Assembly (NCBI RefSeq): GCF_021729155.1
Contig: NZ_JAJQYA010000021.1
Coordinates: 1 to 41,781, forward strand
Direction: 5' to 3'
DNA from: Membranihabitans marinus
GTDB taxonomy: Bacteria; Bacteroidota; Bacteroidia; Chitinophagales; Saprospiraceae
Length of the DNA stretch: 41,781 nt
Position numbers and translations under genes: made by a program
Notes under the pieces: generated by a model
Seen by the model: the letters and a program-made list of their open reading frames with translations, nothing else
Databases searched by the model: none
Told to the model about the DNA's origin: nothing
Part shown: positions 26,639 to 35,267 of the stretch, in pieces
Numbering within the stretch: the first letter of the stretch is position 1
How the letters are laid out: the number at the start of each line of letters is the position of its first letter

Positions 26639-28102
26639 TTATACACCTAAGGACCAACCCGAACGATATTCTCGTTTTACGTATTGATTGGCCTCATCGT
26701 AGTTGGTTACTTTCATATCTTTGTAATCCCATTCCAATTTGGTATTAGCACCAGGGTAATCAAATCCACGTCGATTGGTTCTAGGCTTAGGAATATCAGC
26801 AACCCTAATCGCCAAATTGGCCATTAGAACCGCTTCGGTCAACGGTCCAGATTTGTCAAATGAAGCAGACAATTCTTTATTGCCATATCCCGCGATACAC
26901 CCTTCTACCCACTGAGCATAGTGGCCGTCAGCTCCACCGGGAACACGATCCAATTTTTGTTTTACTTTCACTTCCTCATTTCTAGACAATGGAAGTAATC
27001 TAGGATTGGCAGCATATTCGCTGGCCATCATCTTACCTTTAGTCCCTTCAAACAAGATACCGCTATTGCCATCTCCAAAGAGCTCGTTGGCTCCTAATTC
27101 TTCAGGTCTTTCCGGCTTAATACCTCCGTCCATCCAATGAAATTGGATAGGCCCCTTAGTCTTCTTGGTTTTGGGGAAGGTCAATGTTGCGCTACTTGAA
27201 GGCGGGCAACTATCAGGGAAAAATCCTCGTTTGCCAAAAGCTACATACACACTTCCCACACTGGCTTGAACATCGGTGGCATACTGAAGATCCAAAACTC
27301 TAAATGGAGCCTCCATCAAATGACAACCCAGGTCACCCAATGCCCCAGTTCCATAATCCCACCAACCTCGCCAGCTACCTGGGATCAAATTGTCTACATA
27401 ATCTTTATATGGTGCCGTACCCAACCAAAGATCCCAATTAAGTCCCTTGGGCACTGGTGGCTTTTCTGTAGACCAAGGAATACCTTGAGGCCAAACCGGT
27501 CTATTCGTCCAACATTTAACTGTATGTACATCACCGATCACACCGGCATCATACCATTCAACCAATTGTCGAACACCATCACCAGAAGCACCCTGGTTCC
27601 CCATTTGAGTCACCACCTTATACTTTTTAGCGGCTTCAGTCAATACTCTAGCTTCGAAGATATCATGAGTCATGGGCTTTTGAACATAGACGTGTTTGCC
27701 CAGCTGCATGGCAGCCAATGCACTCACGGCATGAGTATGATCAGGAGTGGACACCGAAACTGCATCGATGTGCTTATGCTCTTTTTCCAACATTTCACGC
27801 CAATCCGTATAATACTTGGCTTTGGGAAATCGCTCTCTTGACTCTACACTTTGTCTATCATCTACATCACATAAATAGGCAATCTCCGCTTTGCCACTTT
27901 CGTAAAAATGACGCAAATCAGACCGACCTTTGCCACCTACTCCAATACCTGCAACCATTAATTTATCACTGGGAGCCAAATATCCTTTACCTCCTAGGAT
28001 GTGACGGGGCACGATCATGAATCCAGCCGCCGACACTGCAGCTGATTTTAAAAATTCACGCCGCTTATGTTGGTCGTGGGATTCTACATTTTCATTTTTC
28101 AT
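26639..28102 (-). CDS. Tat-exported Gfo/Idh/MocA-family oxidoreductase
   Basis: The ATG at 28102 is preferred over the longer frame to 28174 because it places a twin-arginine signal near the start (KRREFLK with R14-R15), giving 487 residues. A Rossmann motif GIGVGGKG follows, with VSTPDHTHA and VQKPMT in the expected places of the family, the latter replacing the common EKP. GALGDLGCHLMEAPF supplies the conserved catalytic-region His. Tat export implies folding with NAD(P) bound before transport. Such enzymes oxidise sugar C3 or related positions, and with the neighbouring DUF1080 protein this suggests keto-glycoside breakdown in the periplasm. A promoter candidate at 28272 is flanked by direct repeats. 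Confidence 0.9.
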   Translation of the reverse strand: MKNENVESHDQHKRREFLKSAAVSAAGFMIVPRHILGGKGYLAPSDKLMVAGIGVGGKGRSDLRHFYESGKAEIAYLCDVDDRQSVESRERFPKAKYYTDWREMLEKEHKHIDAVSVSTPDHTHAVSALAAMQLGKHVYVQKPMTHDIFEARVLTEAAKKYKVVTQMGNQGASGDGVRQLVEWYDAGVIGDVHTVKCWTNRPVWPQGIPWSTEKPPVPKGLNWDLWLGTAPYKDYVDNLIPGSWRGWWDYGTGALGDLGCHLMEAPFRVLDLQYATDVQASVGSVYVAFGKRGFFPDSCPPSSSATLTFPKTKKTKGPIQFHWMDGGIKPERPEELGANELFGDGNSGILFEGTKGKMMASEYAANPRLLPLSRNEEVKVKQKLDRVPGGADGHYAQWVEGCIAGYGNKELSASFDKSGPLTEAVLMANLAIRVADIPKPRTNRRGFDYPGANTKLEWDYKDMKVTNYDEANQYVKREYRSGWSLGV

Positions 28103-28227
28103 TTTAATAACATTTAAAGTGATCAATTTCAGTCCATTATTCACTCCATTATTCATGAGCAAACAATCCGACAAGAATTTGTATTTAATTGGATTATTTA
28201 ATAAGTAGGCAAATCATAAAATAAATA

Positions 28228-28294
28228 TACGCCAATCCACCTATTCATATTACCTTACTCACCAATTTACCCAAATTTAATAGATTACGCCAAT
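28228..28294 (-). promoter_or_regulatory. Candidate promoter with TACGCCAAT direct repeats
   Basis: TAAATTTG on the minus strand (28272-28279) matches TAnnTTTG. The nonamer TACGCCAAT occurs at 28228-28236 and 28286-28294, one copy on each side. The unit lies 126-192 bp before the oxidoreductase start codon. No matching -33 TTG is seen at the right spacing. Confidence 0.33.
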
Positions 28295-28306
28295 GCTTTA
28301 TTAGAC

Positions 28307-28334
28307 TAAAATAGCCTAAAACGATACTATTTTA
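28307..28334 (-). terminator. Possible terminator after the FAH-family gene
   Basis: TAAAATAG (28307-28314) and CTATTTTA (28327-28334) form an 8-bp AT-rich stem with a 12-base loop, 35 bp after the stop at 28369. The stem is weak and no clean T run follows, so this is a tentative call for the end of the sugar-acid operon. Confidence 0.35.
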
Positions 28335-28368
28335 TCCTATGATAAAAAACAAAACTTCAAACCCTGCT

Positions 28369-29220
28369 TTACTTCTGTAATACTGCCACAGTATTTACCA
28401 ATTCACCAATACCGTCTATACTAATAGACACCACATCTCCAGCAGCCAAAGTAAAACTATCTGGGGGAACAATCCCAGTACCTGTCATCAAATACACACC
28501 TACTGGAAAAGTATAACCATACATTAAATAGTCTTTTAATTCCACTTCATTGCGCTTCATCTGATCTATGCCGATGGACTCATCAAAACATACTTCTCCT
28601 CCTCGACTGATTTTTAGTCGAATTTGAGTATTGGCCTTAAACACCGACTCCTTAGGCACATAAAGGCATGGTCCTAATGCTGCACTTTTTTCATACATCT
28701 TAGCCTGTGGTAGATAGAGGGGATTTTGTCCTTCTATACTTCTCGAACTCATGTCATTGCCAGCAGTATATCCCTCTATACTTCCTTCACTGGTAATAAA
28801 TAAAGTCAATTCAGGCTCGGGTACATCCCAAGTAGAATCCGGTCTAATATTGACTTCGCCCAATGGACCAACTACCCGCGCTGCGGTAGACTTAAAAAAC
28901 AGTTCCGGTCGCTCTGCAACATATACTTTATCGTAAAAATCTCCTCCTTCCTTGGATTGAGATTCTGCCATCCTAGCGTTCTTACTGCGTAAATAAGTAA
29001 CCCCAGAAGCCCAAACTTCTTGCTGTCCAATCGGTGGCAACAAAGTCAACTTACTTATATCAAAATTGACCAAAGGCAATCGATCATCGAGGATAAGTTT
29101 GACCTTCGCTCGTAGATGCACTTGATTGACCAAATCATCCCATCCATATTCTTTAAGTGAATAGTATTGGTCTTTGAAGAATACGATAATGCCTTCCTCT
29201 TTTGTATTATATATTTTCAT
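28369..29220 (-). CDS. FAH-family hydrolase/dehydratase, probable 2-keto-3-deoxy-pentonate dehydratase
   Basis: The 283-residue protein contains [11 protein letters not shown] (about 70-80), AERPELFFK (102-110), metal ligands E135 and E137 in VPEPEL, D156 in GNDMSSRS and K174. These segments resemble the FAH-superfamily 2-keto-3-deoxy-D-arabinonate and -xylonate dehydratases (KdaD of Sulfolobus, XylX of Caulobacter), which form 2,5-dioxopentanoate. That product is the substrate of the aldehyde dehydrogenase encoded at the head of the same operon (33489-35069), which supports the assignment. A different acylpyruvase-type hydrolase role cannot be excluded. It is the last gene of the operon, 54 bp after the transporter gene. 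Confidence 0.8.
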   Translation of the reverse strand: MKIYNTKEEGIIVFFKDQYYSLKEYGWDDLVNQVHLRAKVKLILDDRLPLVNFDISKLTLLPPIGQQEVWASGVTYLRSKNARMAESQSKEGGDFYDKVYVAERPELFFKSTAARVVGPLGEVNIRPDSTWDVPEPELTLFITSEGSIEGYTAGNDMSSRSIEGQNPLYLPQAKMYEKSAALGPCLYVPKESVFKANTQIRLKISRGGEVCFDESIGIDQMKRNEVELKDYLMYGYTFPVGVYLMTGTGIVPPDSFTLAAGDVVSISIDGIGELVNTVAVLQK

Positions 29221-29274
29221 TGGTTTAATTTTTACAATTGCAAAAAATCATTTAAAATTTCAGGATTATATATT

Positions 29275-30762
29275 TTAATCTATTTTCAAATTAGACTCAT
29301 CTTTCTTACCCAAGAACATAGAGACCACAAAACCCAACAAGAAGATAACAGCTGTTGCAATGACTATGGTCAAATAACTGTGCAGAACGGGGTCGTCACT
29401 CGTCCCCATAAGAAAAGGAACAACACTTAACCATATAATAACTCCGATACCGGCCAACACACCGACAATGGCTCCTGTTTTGACTGCAGTCTGAGTAAAG
29501 GCTCCCAATAAAAACAATCCCAACATACCACCACTAAATACCGAAGCGAGTTTCCACCACACATCCAATACACTTTCCACATTGATCATGGCCAATCCAA
29601 CAATTACACCCAATACCCCAATGGCTGCTGAGGCTATATACAACACTACAATGGGTTTGTGATTGCCATTTTTATTAAAAAATCGCTGATAATAATCGGT
29701 GTATATCACAGTGGCTCCACTATTGAATGATGTAGATACCGTACTCATTCCAGCTGCAAAAATGGAAGCTATTAAAAGTCCAGTGATCCCAGAAGGCAAT
29801 TGATTGACAATAAAGAAGGGAAATACTTTATCCGCTTGGTCCATACTCTGCAATTCTGGAGGAAGCACTCCTGCATCTGATTGATAATACACATACAACA
29901 ATGTCCCCAAAAACATAAACAACAATGAAACCGGGATATAGAGCAATCCACCCCAAAGTGCAGAACTTCCCGCTTCCTTATCCGAAGATGAGGCAATATA
30001 CCGCTGTACATAGTTTTGGTCAATACCATAGTTTTGAAGATTGATAAACACCCCGTATATCAGTACGACCCAGAAAGTGGCCTTATCCAATTCGAATCCA
30101 AAACTACCCAGACTAAACTTGCCGGCCTCACTACCTACTTCTACCACGGTAGTCATACCTCCAGGTATAGCAAACAACAAATAAACCGTACATATCAAAG
30201 CACCTCCGATCAACACAATACCTTGAATAGCATCGGTCCAGATCACAGCTTGAATACCTCCTAGCATGGAGTATATCAATACCGTAATACCGGTGATCAA
30301 TATAATGACGGCTATACTCCAGCCCGTAATGGTGTTGATGGTGATGGCCAAAAGATACAATATAGTACCCACTCGCATAACTTGAGTCATCAAATAGCAG
30401 GCAGACACATAAACTCTAGCCCAGACCCCAAATCGTGCCTCCAAGAAGGTATAAGCTGAAGGACTGTTGATTTTTCTGTAAAGAGGAACGAAATACTTTA
30501 CTGCAATCAAGGCAGCTATAGGAAGAGAAAGACTAAATACAAAGGCATTCCAATTGGTTTGATAGGCGTTGCCAGGCAATGCCAAATAGCTAATACTACT
30601 GACAAAAGTAGCAAAGATGGACATGGTCACTGCCCATGCTGGAAAATTATGTCTACCTGTAGTATAGGCCTCAGAAGACTTATTGTGTTTGTAAAATGAT
30701 GCCCCAAAAAGTGTTATACCTGCTAGGTACACAAAAAATACAACAAGGTCTAACCAATTCAT
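29275..30762 (-). CDS. Sodium/solute symporter (SSS family)
   Basis: The 495-residue protein shows the usual SSS pattern of about 13 membrane helices, starting with LDLVVFFVYLAGI and including the SISYLALPG segment, the SMLGGIQAVIWTDAIQG motif and the ASIFAAGMSTVSTSFNS motif that belongs to the sodium/sugar symporter core. Members import sugars, uronates, sialic acids or related organic acids with sodium. Its place among sugar-acid catabolic genes suggests a uronate, aldonate or aldarate as cargo. It lies 66 bp after the DHDPS-family gene, across a short hairpin, and 54 bp before the FAH-family gene. Confidence 0.9.
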   Translation of the reverse strand: MNWLDLVVFFVYLAGITLFGASFYKHNKSSEAYTTGRHNFPAWAVTMSIFATFVSSISYLALPGNAYQTNWNAFVFSLSLPIAALIAVKYFVPLYRKINSPSAYTFLEARFGVWARVYVSACYLMTQVMRVGTILYLLAITINTITGWSIAVIILITGITVLIYSMLGGIQAVIWTDAIQGIVLIGGALICTVYLLFAIPGGMTTVVEVGSEAGKFSLGSFGFELDKATFWVVLIYGVFINLQNYGIDQNYVQRYIASSSDKEAGSSALWGGLLYIPVSLLFMFLGTLLYVYYQSDAGVLPPELQSMDQADKVFPFFIVNQLPSGITGLLIASIFAAGMSTVSTSFNSGATVIYTDYYQRFFNKNGNHKPIVVLYIASAAIGVLGVIVGLAMINVESVLDVWWKLASVFSGGMLGLFLLGAFTQTAVKTGAIVGVLAGIGVIIWLSVVPFLMGTSDDPVLHSYLTIVIATAVIFLLGFVVSMFLGKKDESNLKID

Positions 30763-30811
30763 ATGATTGCTTTTATATATTCAAAATTAAAAAAATCCTA
30801 TTCCTATTCAC

Positions 30812-30830
30812 AAAAAAAGCCCAATGGCTT
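30812..30830 (-). terminator. Short hairpin with T run between operon genes
   Basis: On the minus strand AAGCC-ATTG-GGCTT (30817-30830) overlaps the stop codon at 30829-30831 and runs into a string of T (to 30812). The stem is only 5 bp, so it may act as a partial terminator that lowers transporter expression relative to the upstream enzymes. Confidence 0.45.
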
Positions 30831-31782
30831 ATGCCACTACCTCTGCTTGCTGAATCCCGATTCGATCGCACAGAGTTAAAAACCGTTGATACAATGCTTC
30901 GATCTCTGTAATATCAGCAGCTTCCAATTCAGGTACATCTTTCCGAGTATTTACCGCCATCGGCAAACCTCTAAGTTGCAAAAAGTATTTAGCAGACAAA
31001 GGATACTTGTGATGAACTATTCCATCGTTTTCCACTAAAAATTGCTCTACGGCCACCAAATCATCTGAAATATCTTCTCCTCTGCCATTTTCCCATAAAT
31101 AGGTGTACAATTCGGGATAAAAATTAGCTCCAATTGGCGATATACCCGCTCCTCCATTGCGGATTGAATCCAATGCATCAGGAGTATGGGCATTGTATAT
31201 GGCCAGGGAACTACCTTTGGCGGCTTCAATTTTCTCAACCACTACTTCTGCCACACAAGAAGTATCTTTGGAATAAATAAATCTATTCTCCTTCGCCAAT
31301 TTTCCTATTAAAGCAGGCGACAATAATCTTTTATAAGGCACTGGACACTCGTACAATCCCAACGGAATATCCTCTGTTTCCTCCAAAATAACCCGAATCG
31401 ATTCCTCCAAAACAGAATCATCTTCATCTTCTCCAGCCAACAAACCGGTAATTAAGACCACACCGTCCACTCCGGTTTCACTTATCTTGTTGATAAATGC
31501 CGCATTCTCATGGGCATCAGTATAGAAGGTACCTGTAGTCAATACGGGTACAATACTCGTATCGACCACGGCTTGAGTTAGATCCAAACGCTCATTTTCA
31601 TCCAACTCATACATCTCACTGGACAAACAATTGGCAAATAAACCGTGAACACCAGCTGACTCATACCATTGAATCAAAGCTTTCAAACCAGGGTAGTTAA
31701 TTTTTAAATCTTCAGTCAATGGAGTAACCATTACTGGCCAAATTCCCTGAGGGATAGTAATTATATTATTATTTGAATTCAT
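30829..31782 (-). CDS. DHDPS-family lyase, probable 5-dehydro-4-deoxyglucarate dehydratase-like
   Basis: The 317-residue TIM-barrel protein has the Schiff-base lysine K172 in YSKDTSC and the tyrosine Y144 in GLYECP, both conserved in the dihydrodipicolinate synthase / N-acetylneuraminate lyase family. VMVTPLTEDLKIN at the N terminus is typical. In this operon, between a UxaA-type dehydratase and an oxoglutarate semialdehyde dehydrogenase, the best-fitting role is decarboxylating dehydration of 5-dehydro-4-deoxyglucarate (KdgD) or dehydration of a 2-keto-3-deoxypentonate. A simple 2-keto-3-deoxy-sugar-acid aldolase is an alternative. It starts 13 bp after the UxaA-family gene stop. Confidence 0.82.
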   Translation of the reverse strand: MNSNNNIITIPQGIWPVMVTPLTEDLKINYPGLKALIQWYESAGVHGLFANCLSSEMYELDENERLDLTQAVVDTSIVPVLTTGTFYTDAHENAAFINKISETGVDGVVLITGLLAGEDEDDSVLEESIRVILEETEDIPLGLYECPVPYKRLLSPALIGKLAKENRFIYSKDTSCVAEVVVEKIEAAKGSSLAIYNAHTPDALDSIRNGGAGISPIGANFYPELYTYLWENGRGEDISDDLVAVEQFLVENDGIVHHKYPLSAKYFLQLRGLPMAVNTRKDVPELEAADITEIEALYQRFLTLCDRIGIQQAEVVA

Positions 31783-31795
31783 TTTTTATAGTTTT

Positions 31796-33448
31796 TTATA
31801 GAGATACACCTCGTTTCCAAGGGATAAAATCGTTTTGTTCTAGCGCTACTGCCTTAGGGGTATATTCACCAGAAGCAGTGGCAATAATCATTTCTAAAAG
31901 TTCATCGGCTAATATTTCGGAATCCTTGGTTCCTGTAATAATTTCACCGGCGTTGAAATCGATAAAATCACGTAATTTATTGTAAATATGTGTATTACTA
32001 GATATTTTTATAACTGGAGTTACAGGGTTTCCAGTAGGAGTTCCCAAACCAGTGGTAAACAATATCAAATTGGCTCCAGAACCAGCCATAGCTGTAGTGG
32101 ATTCTACATCATTCCCAGGAGAACAAAGTAGGGTCAGACCTTTTTTACTAACCATTTCAGGATAATCCAATACATCTTGAACCGGGGAATGGCCCCCTTT
32201 TAATGCGGCACCAGCGGATTTAATCGCATCGGTAATCAATCCATCCTTGATATTTCCAGCTGAGGGATTGGAATCAAATCCAGAACCTACAGCCTCAGCA
32301 CTTCTCTCGTATGCATAGATGAGTTCTTTAAATTTGGTGGCCACAGTTTTGTCCACACATCGGTTGATCAAGGATTGCTCCACCCCTGACAATTCGGGAA
32401 ATTCAGACAAAATCACACTGCCATTCAAACCCACAAGACGATCAGACACCTTGCCTACTAATGGATTGGCCGAAATACCGGAAAATCCATCAGAACCACC
32501 ACACTCAACCCCTAAAATAAGTTGATCTAAACCAGCAGGCTGTCGATCTTGTTTATTGGCTTCAGCCATACCATCAAAAGTTTGACGTATAGCATCCAAC
32601 AACATTTGTTCGGTAGAATCATATCTCTGCTGTTCAAAGAAATAATAGGGCTTATTGGTATTGGGAATTCTTTTTTCCACTTCAGCCACCATCATTTCCT
32701 CTTGGACGTTTTGGCACCCCAAACTCAATATAGTAGCACCAGCCACATTGGGATGAGCGATATATCCAGCCAACAACCCAGTCAATGTCGCCGCATCTTC
32801 ACGAGTACCACCGCAGCCCATCTGATGTTGCAAGAATCGCACACCAGATATGTTTTTAAAATAGTTGTGATATTTGGGCAGAGCCACTTCTTCCAATACA
32901 TCAGCACCATTGCCGTTAAGGGATTGACCCGCTTCATGAGAAGCACAAAGATTGCTTAAATAATTGGTGTAGAAATTCTCCTTTCCAGCTCCAAAAACAT
33001 CTTTAAATGCTTTTTCCAGAACCGAAACATTGCGATTTTCACAAAACACCAATGGAATAACCAACCAATAATTGGCAGTTCCCACTCGACCGTTTTCGCG
33101 GTGAAACCCCATGAATTGCCTGTTCTTCCACTTATCCACATTAGGTGGTGTCCATTGATACTGACCTGCATCGTCATTGACTTCATATCCGGATACTGCA
33201 TGTCGGAGATTACCGGTGTGGATCAACTCTCCTTTTTGAATATCGGCAGTTACTTCTCCCACCTTCAATCCATACATCCACACTTCTTCCGATACTTTAA
33301 AATCTCTAGTGGCCAATTTATGCTTAGCCTGGATATCGTTTTTTAAAGTGATAGAACTTCCGTTATATTCCACTACTTGTCCTTCCTTCAAATCCTGTAA
33401 GGCTACCCATACATTATCAGAGGGATGTATTTGCAAAACACTCTTCAT
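31796..33448 (-). CDS. UxaA-family sugar-acid dehydratase (altronate/galactarate dehydratase-like)
   Basis: The 550-residue protein has the two-part structure of UxaA: an N-terminal SAF domain (about 1-95, beginning MKSVLQIHPSDNVWVALQDL) and a C-terminal catalytic region with TANYWLVIPLVFCENRN, HQMGCGGTRED, LGVECGGSDGFSG and GLGTPTGNPV. The family dehydrates D-altronate to 2-keto-3-deoxygluconate or galactarate to 5-dehydro-4-deoxyglucarate. Because the neighbours process 2-keto-3-deoxy acids to 2-oxoglutarate, rather than by KDG kinase and KDPG aldolase, a galactarate-like or novel aldonate substrate is favoured. It is 40 bp from the dehydrogenase gene and 13 bp from the lyase gene. Confidence 0.87.
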   Translation of the reverse strand: MKSVLQIHPSDNVWVALQDLKEGQVVEYNGSSITLKNDIQAKHKLATRDFKVSEEVWMYGLKVGEVTADIQKGELIHTGNLRHAVSGYEVNDDAGQYQWTPPNVDKWKNRQFMGFHRENGRVGTANYWLVIPLVFCENRNVSVLEKAFKDVFGAGKENFYTNYLSNLCASHEAGQSLNGNGADVLEEVALPKYHNYFKNISGVRFLQHQMGCGGTREDAATLTGLLAGYIAHPNVAGATILSLGCQNVQEEMMVAEVEKRIPNTNKPYYFFEQQRYDSTEQMLLDAIRQTFDGMAEANKQDRQPAGLDQLILGVECGGSDGFSGISANPLVGKVSDRLVGLNGSVILSEFPELSGVEQSLINRCVDKTVATKFKELIYAYERSAEAVGSGFDSNPSAGNIKDGLITDAIKSAGAALKGGHSPVQDVLDYPEMVSKKGLTLLCSPGNDVESTTAMAGSGANLILFTTGLGTPTGNPVTPVIKISSNTHIYNKLRDFIDFNAGEIITGTKDSEILADELLEMIIATASGEYTPKAVALEQNDFIPWKRGVSL

Positions 33449-33488
33449 TGTTATTATTTAGTATTGAACTTAATGAGGTTCAAGGGAA

Positions 33489-35069
33489 TTATAAATTATT
33501 TTTTGACCATTCACCATTTAGCAATCGCCAAACACCCAATACATTTTCATTTTTCAATTCATCGGGCAGCAATGCTTCAGGATAGGCCTGATAGGCAACT
33601 GGTCTGGTAAATCTCAAAATAGCTGTACCTCCTACTGAAGTTGTTCCAGGTTGGGTGGTAGCGGGATAGGGCCCACCGTGAACCATACTATAATTGACAG
33701 CGACACCGGTCGGGAAGCCATTGAATATAGTTCGGCCGGCCAATTGCTCTAATTTCTCTGCCAAACTAGCTGCGGTAGCTTCATCGCCTTCCTCGGCAAA
33801 AATAGTGGCAGTGATTTGACCTTCAAGCAATGACAATAACTCGGGCAATTCTGACTCTTCAATACTTATGTGGAGGGTTGTAGGACCGAAAACCTCGGTC
33901 AACACCGATGGATTCGCTTTTAAGGTAGCGAGGTCTACCTGAAATAATCCCGGCTTCACTCTAATACTTTCACTGTAGTCTACCGACAACAATTTTTCTA
34001 CTCCTGCTACATTTTCTAGCGATTTTACACCGGAACAATATGCCTTGGCTATTCCTTCTGTCAACATTACCCCTTCTGGCTGTGCTTCTAACACCTCTAC
34101 CAATTGATTGACAAACTCAGTAGATTCGGCGGATTTAAAAGTGACAAACACCCCTGGATTAGTACAAAATTGTCCTACTCCCAAGTTAATTGATCCAGCA
34201 AAATTTTTGGCCATCTCTGCACTGTTTTTAGCAATGGCATTGGGCAAAAAGAAAATCGGATTTACACTACCCATCTCAGCATATACAGGGATAGGCACTT
34301 CTCTTCTATTGGCCAATTCAAACAAGGCCTTACCACCTCTATACGACCCAGTAAAACCAACGGCCGTGATATGAGGATTTTCCACCAAAGTACCTCCTAC
34401 TTGATGGGCATTGCCATATACCATTGAGAAAACACCTTCTGGCATATTCAATTTTTGTGCGGCTTTTAGGATGGCCTCTGCTACCAGCGCTGATGTTTGA
34501 GGATGAGCAGGATGAGCTTTGAATACCACGGGACAACCAGCTGCCAAAGCAGATGCGGTATCGCCACCAGCCGTAGAAAATGCCAATGGGAAATTACTCG
34601 CTCCAAAAACAGCTACCGGTCCCAAAGGGATTTGAATCTGTCTGATATCGCCTTGGCTTCCACTCTGTTCCGCCGTGGCGCAATCGATAATGGGTCGTCT
34701 CCACGATCCCTCTCTCAATATTTTAGCAAAAAAACGCAATTGACCAGTAGTCCGCCCGCATTCGCCATTTAATCGGGGCAATCCCAAAGCCGACTCTGCA
34801 TTGGCTACTTCGACCAAAGTTTCTTTTACATTTTCTATTTCATCGGCAATGGCATCCAAAAATGCCGCCTTGTCTTTTCCTGAAGTTTTGCGATATGTTT
34901 CAAAAGCCTGACTGGCCAATGCACAAGCTCGATTGACTTCAGACGGAGTTGCATCGGCAAAATCCGGTCCAATTTTGGAGGATTTCGCAGGATCATATGA
35001 CTGAAACAATTGGTCTCCTTCCTTGGAAACACCATAACCTATTCGCTGTTGATCAATAATATTTGACAT
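33489..35069 (-). CDS. 2,5-dioxopentanoate (alpha-ketoglutarate semialdehyde) dehydrogenase
   Basis: The 526-residue aldehyde dehydrogenase carries N159 in GASNFPLAFS, K184 in FKAHPAHP, E265 in AEMGSVNP and the nucleophile C302 in VGQFCTNPG. The HPAHP and QFCTNPG patterns are characteristic of the NADP-type 2,5-dioxopentanoate dehydrogenase group, which oxidises alpha-ketoglutarate semialdehyde to 2-oxoglutarate, the last step of oxidative uronate, aldarate and Weimberg pentose routes. It is first in the operon, and the following genes supply enzymes that form its substrate. The 5' region contains an 84-nt nested palindrome and a candidate promoter at 35248. Confidence 0.9.
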   Translation of the reverse strand: MSNIIDQQRIGYGVSKEGDQLFQSYDPAKSSKIGPDFADATPSEVNRACALASQAFETYRKTSGKDKAAFLDAIADEIENVKETLVEVANAESALGLPRLNGECGRTTGQLRFFAKILREGSWRRPIIDCATAEQSGSQGDIRQIQIPLGPVAVFGASNFPLAFSTAGGDTASALAAGCPVVFKAHPAHPQTSALVAEAILKAAQKLNMPEGVFSMVYGNAHQVGGTLVENPHITAVGFTGSYRGGKALFELANRREVPIPVYAEMGSVNPIFFLPNAIAKNSAEMAKNFAGSINLGVGQFCTNPGVFVTFKSAESTEFVNQLVEVLEAQPEGVMLTEGIAKAYCSGVKSLENVAGVEKLLSVDYSESIRVKPGLFQVDLATLKANPSVLTEVFGPTTLHISIEESELPELLSLLEGQITATIFAEEGDEATAASLAEKLEQLAGRTIFNGFPTGVAVNYSMVHGGPYPATTQPGTTSVGGTAILRFTRPVAYQAYPEALLPDELKNENVLGVWRLLNGEWSKNNL

Positions 35070-35118
35070 GTATCTTATACTTTATTTTTAAATTAATAAA
35101 CCTTATGGTAAAAGTGAT

Positions 35119-35202
35119 GAATAAGGCAGGGCCATTGTTTGTAATATTTTTCTAATACTGGTATTATTTTGACTTTGTTAAGACAAAGTCTCTGCCTTAT
35201 TC
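35119..35202 (-). promoter_or_regulatory. Nested palindromic leader before the sugar-acid operon
   Basis: Outer arms GAATAAGGCAG (35119-35129) and CTGCCTTATTC (35192-35202) pair over 11 bp. Inside them are two more palindromes: TAATAC-TG-GTATTA (35153-35166) and GACTTTG-TTAAGA-CAAAGTC (35171-35190). Together they could fold as a three-way junction in RNA or act as separate operator sites. The element lies 50-133 bp before the dehydrogenase start and downstream of a candidate promoter. Neither strand has a good T run after the hairpins, so a simple terminator for the upstream GT39 gene is less likely. Confidence 0.5.
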
Positions 35203-35247
35203 CATACTTGAGTACAAGGAACTGAAACACAATAGAAATTACTATCT

Positions 35248-35255
35248 CAAAATTA
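35248..35255 (-). promoter_or_regulatory. Candidate -7 promoter element for the sugar-acid operon
   Basis: TAATTTTG on the minus strand matches TAnnTTTG exactly. It lies about 180 bp before the start codon at 35069 and just after the GT39 stop. No TTG is present at the normal -33 spacing, so the call is tentative. If used, the transcript leader would contain the whole nested palindrome. Confidence 0.3.
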
Positions 35256-35267
35256 TATTATTTCAAG

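Noticed and set aside
27266-27841. 191-codon plus-strand frame
   Set aside because: It is antisense to the Gfo/Idh oxidoreductase gene, with no domain signature.
28103-28174. Upstream extension of the Gfo/Idh gene to 28174
   Set aside because: It would bury the twin-arginine signal about 38 residues into the protein; the ATG at 28102 puts it in the expected place.
35119-35202. Reading the nested palindrome as a simple terminator for the GT39 gene
   Set aside because: None of its hairpins is followed by a clear T run on the minus strand, and its position fits a leader or operator region of the next operon better.
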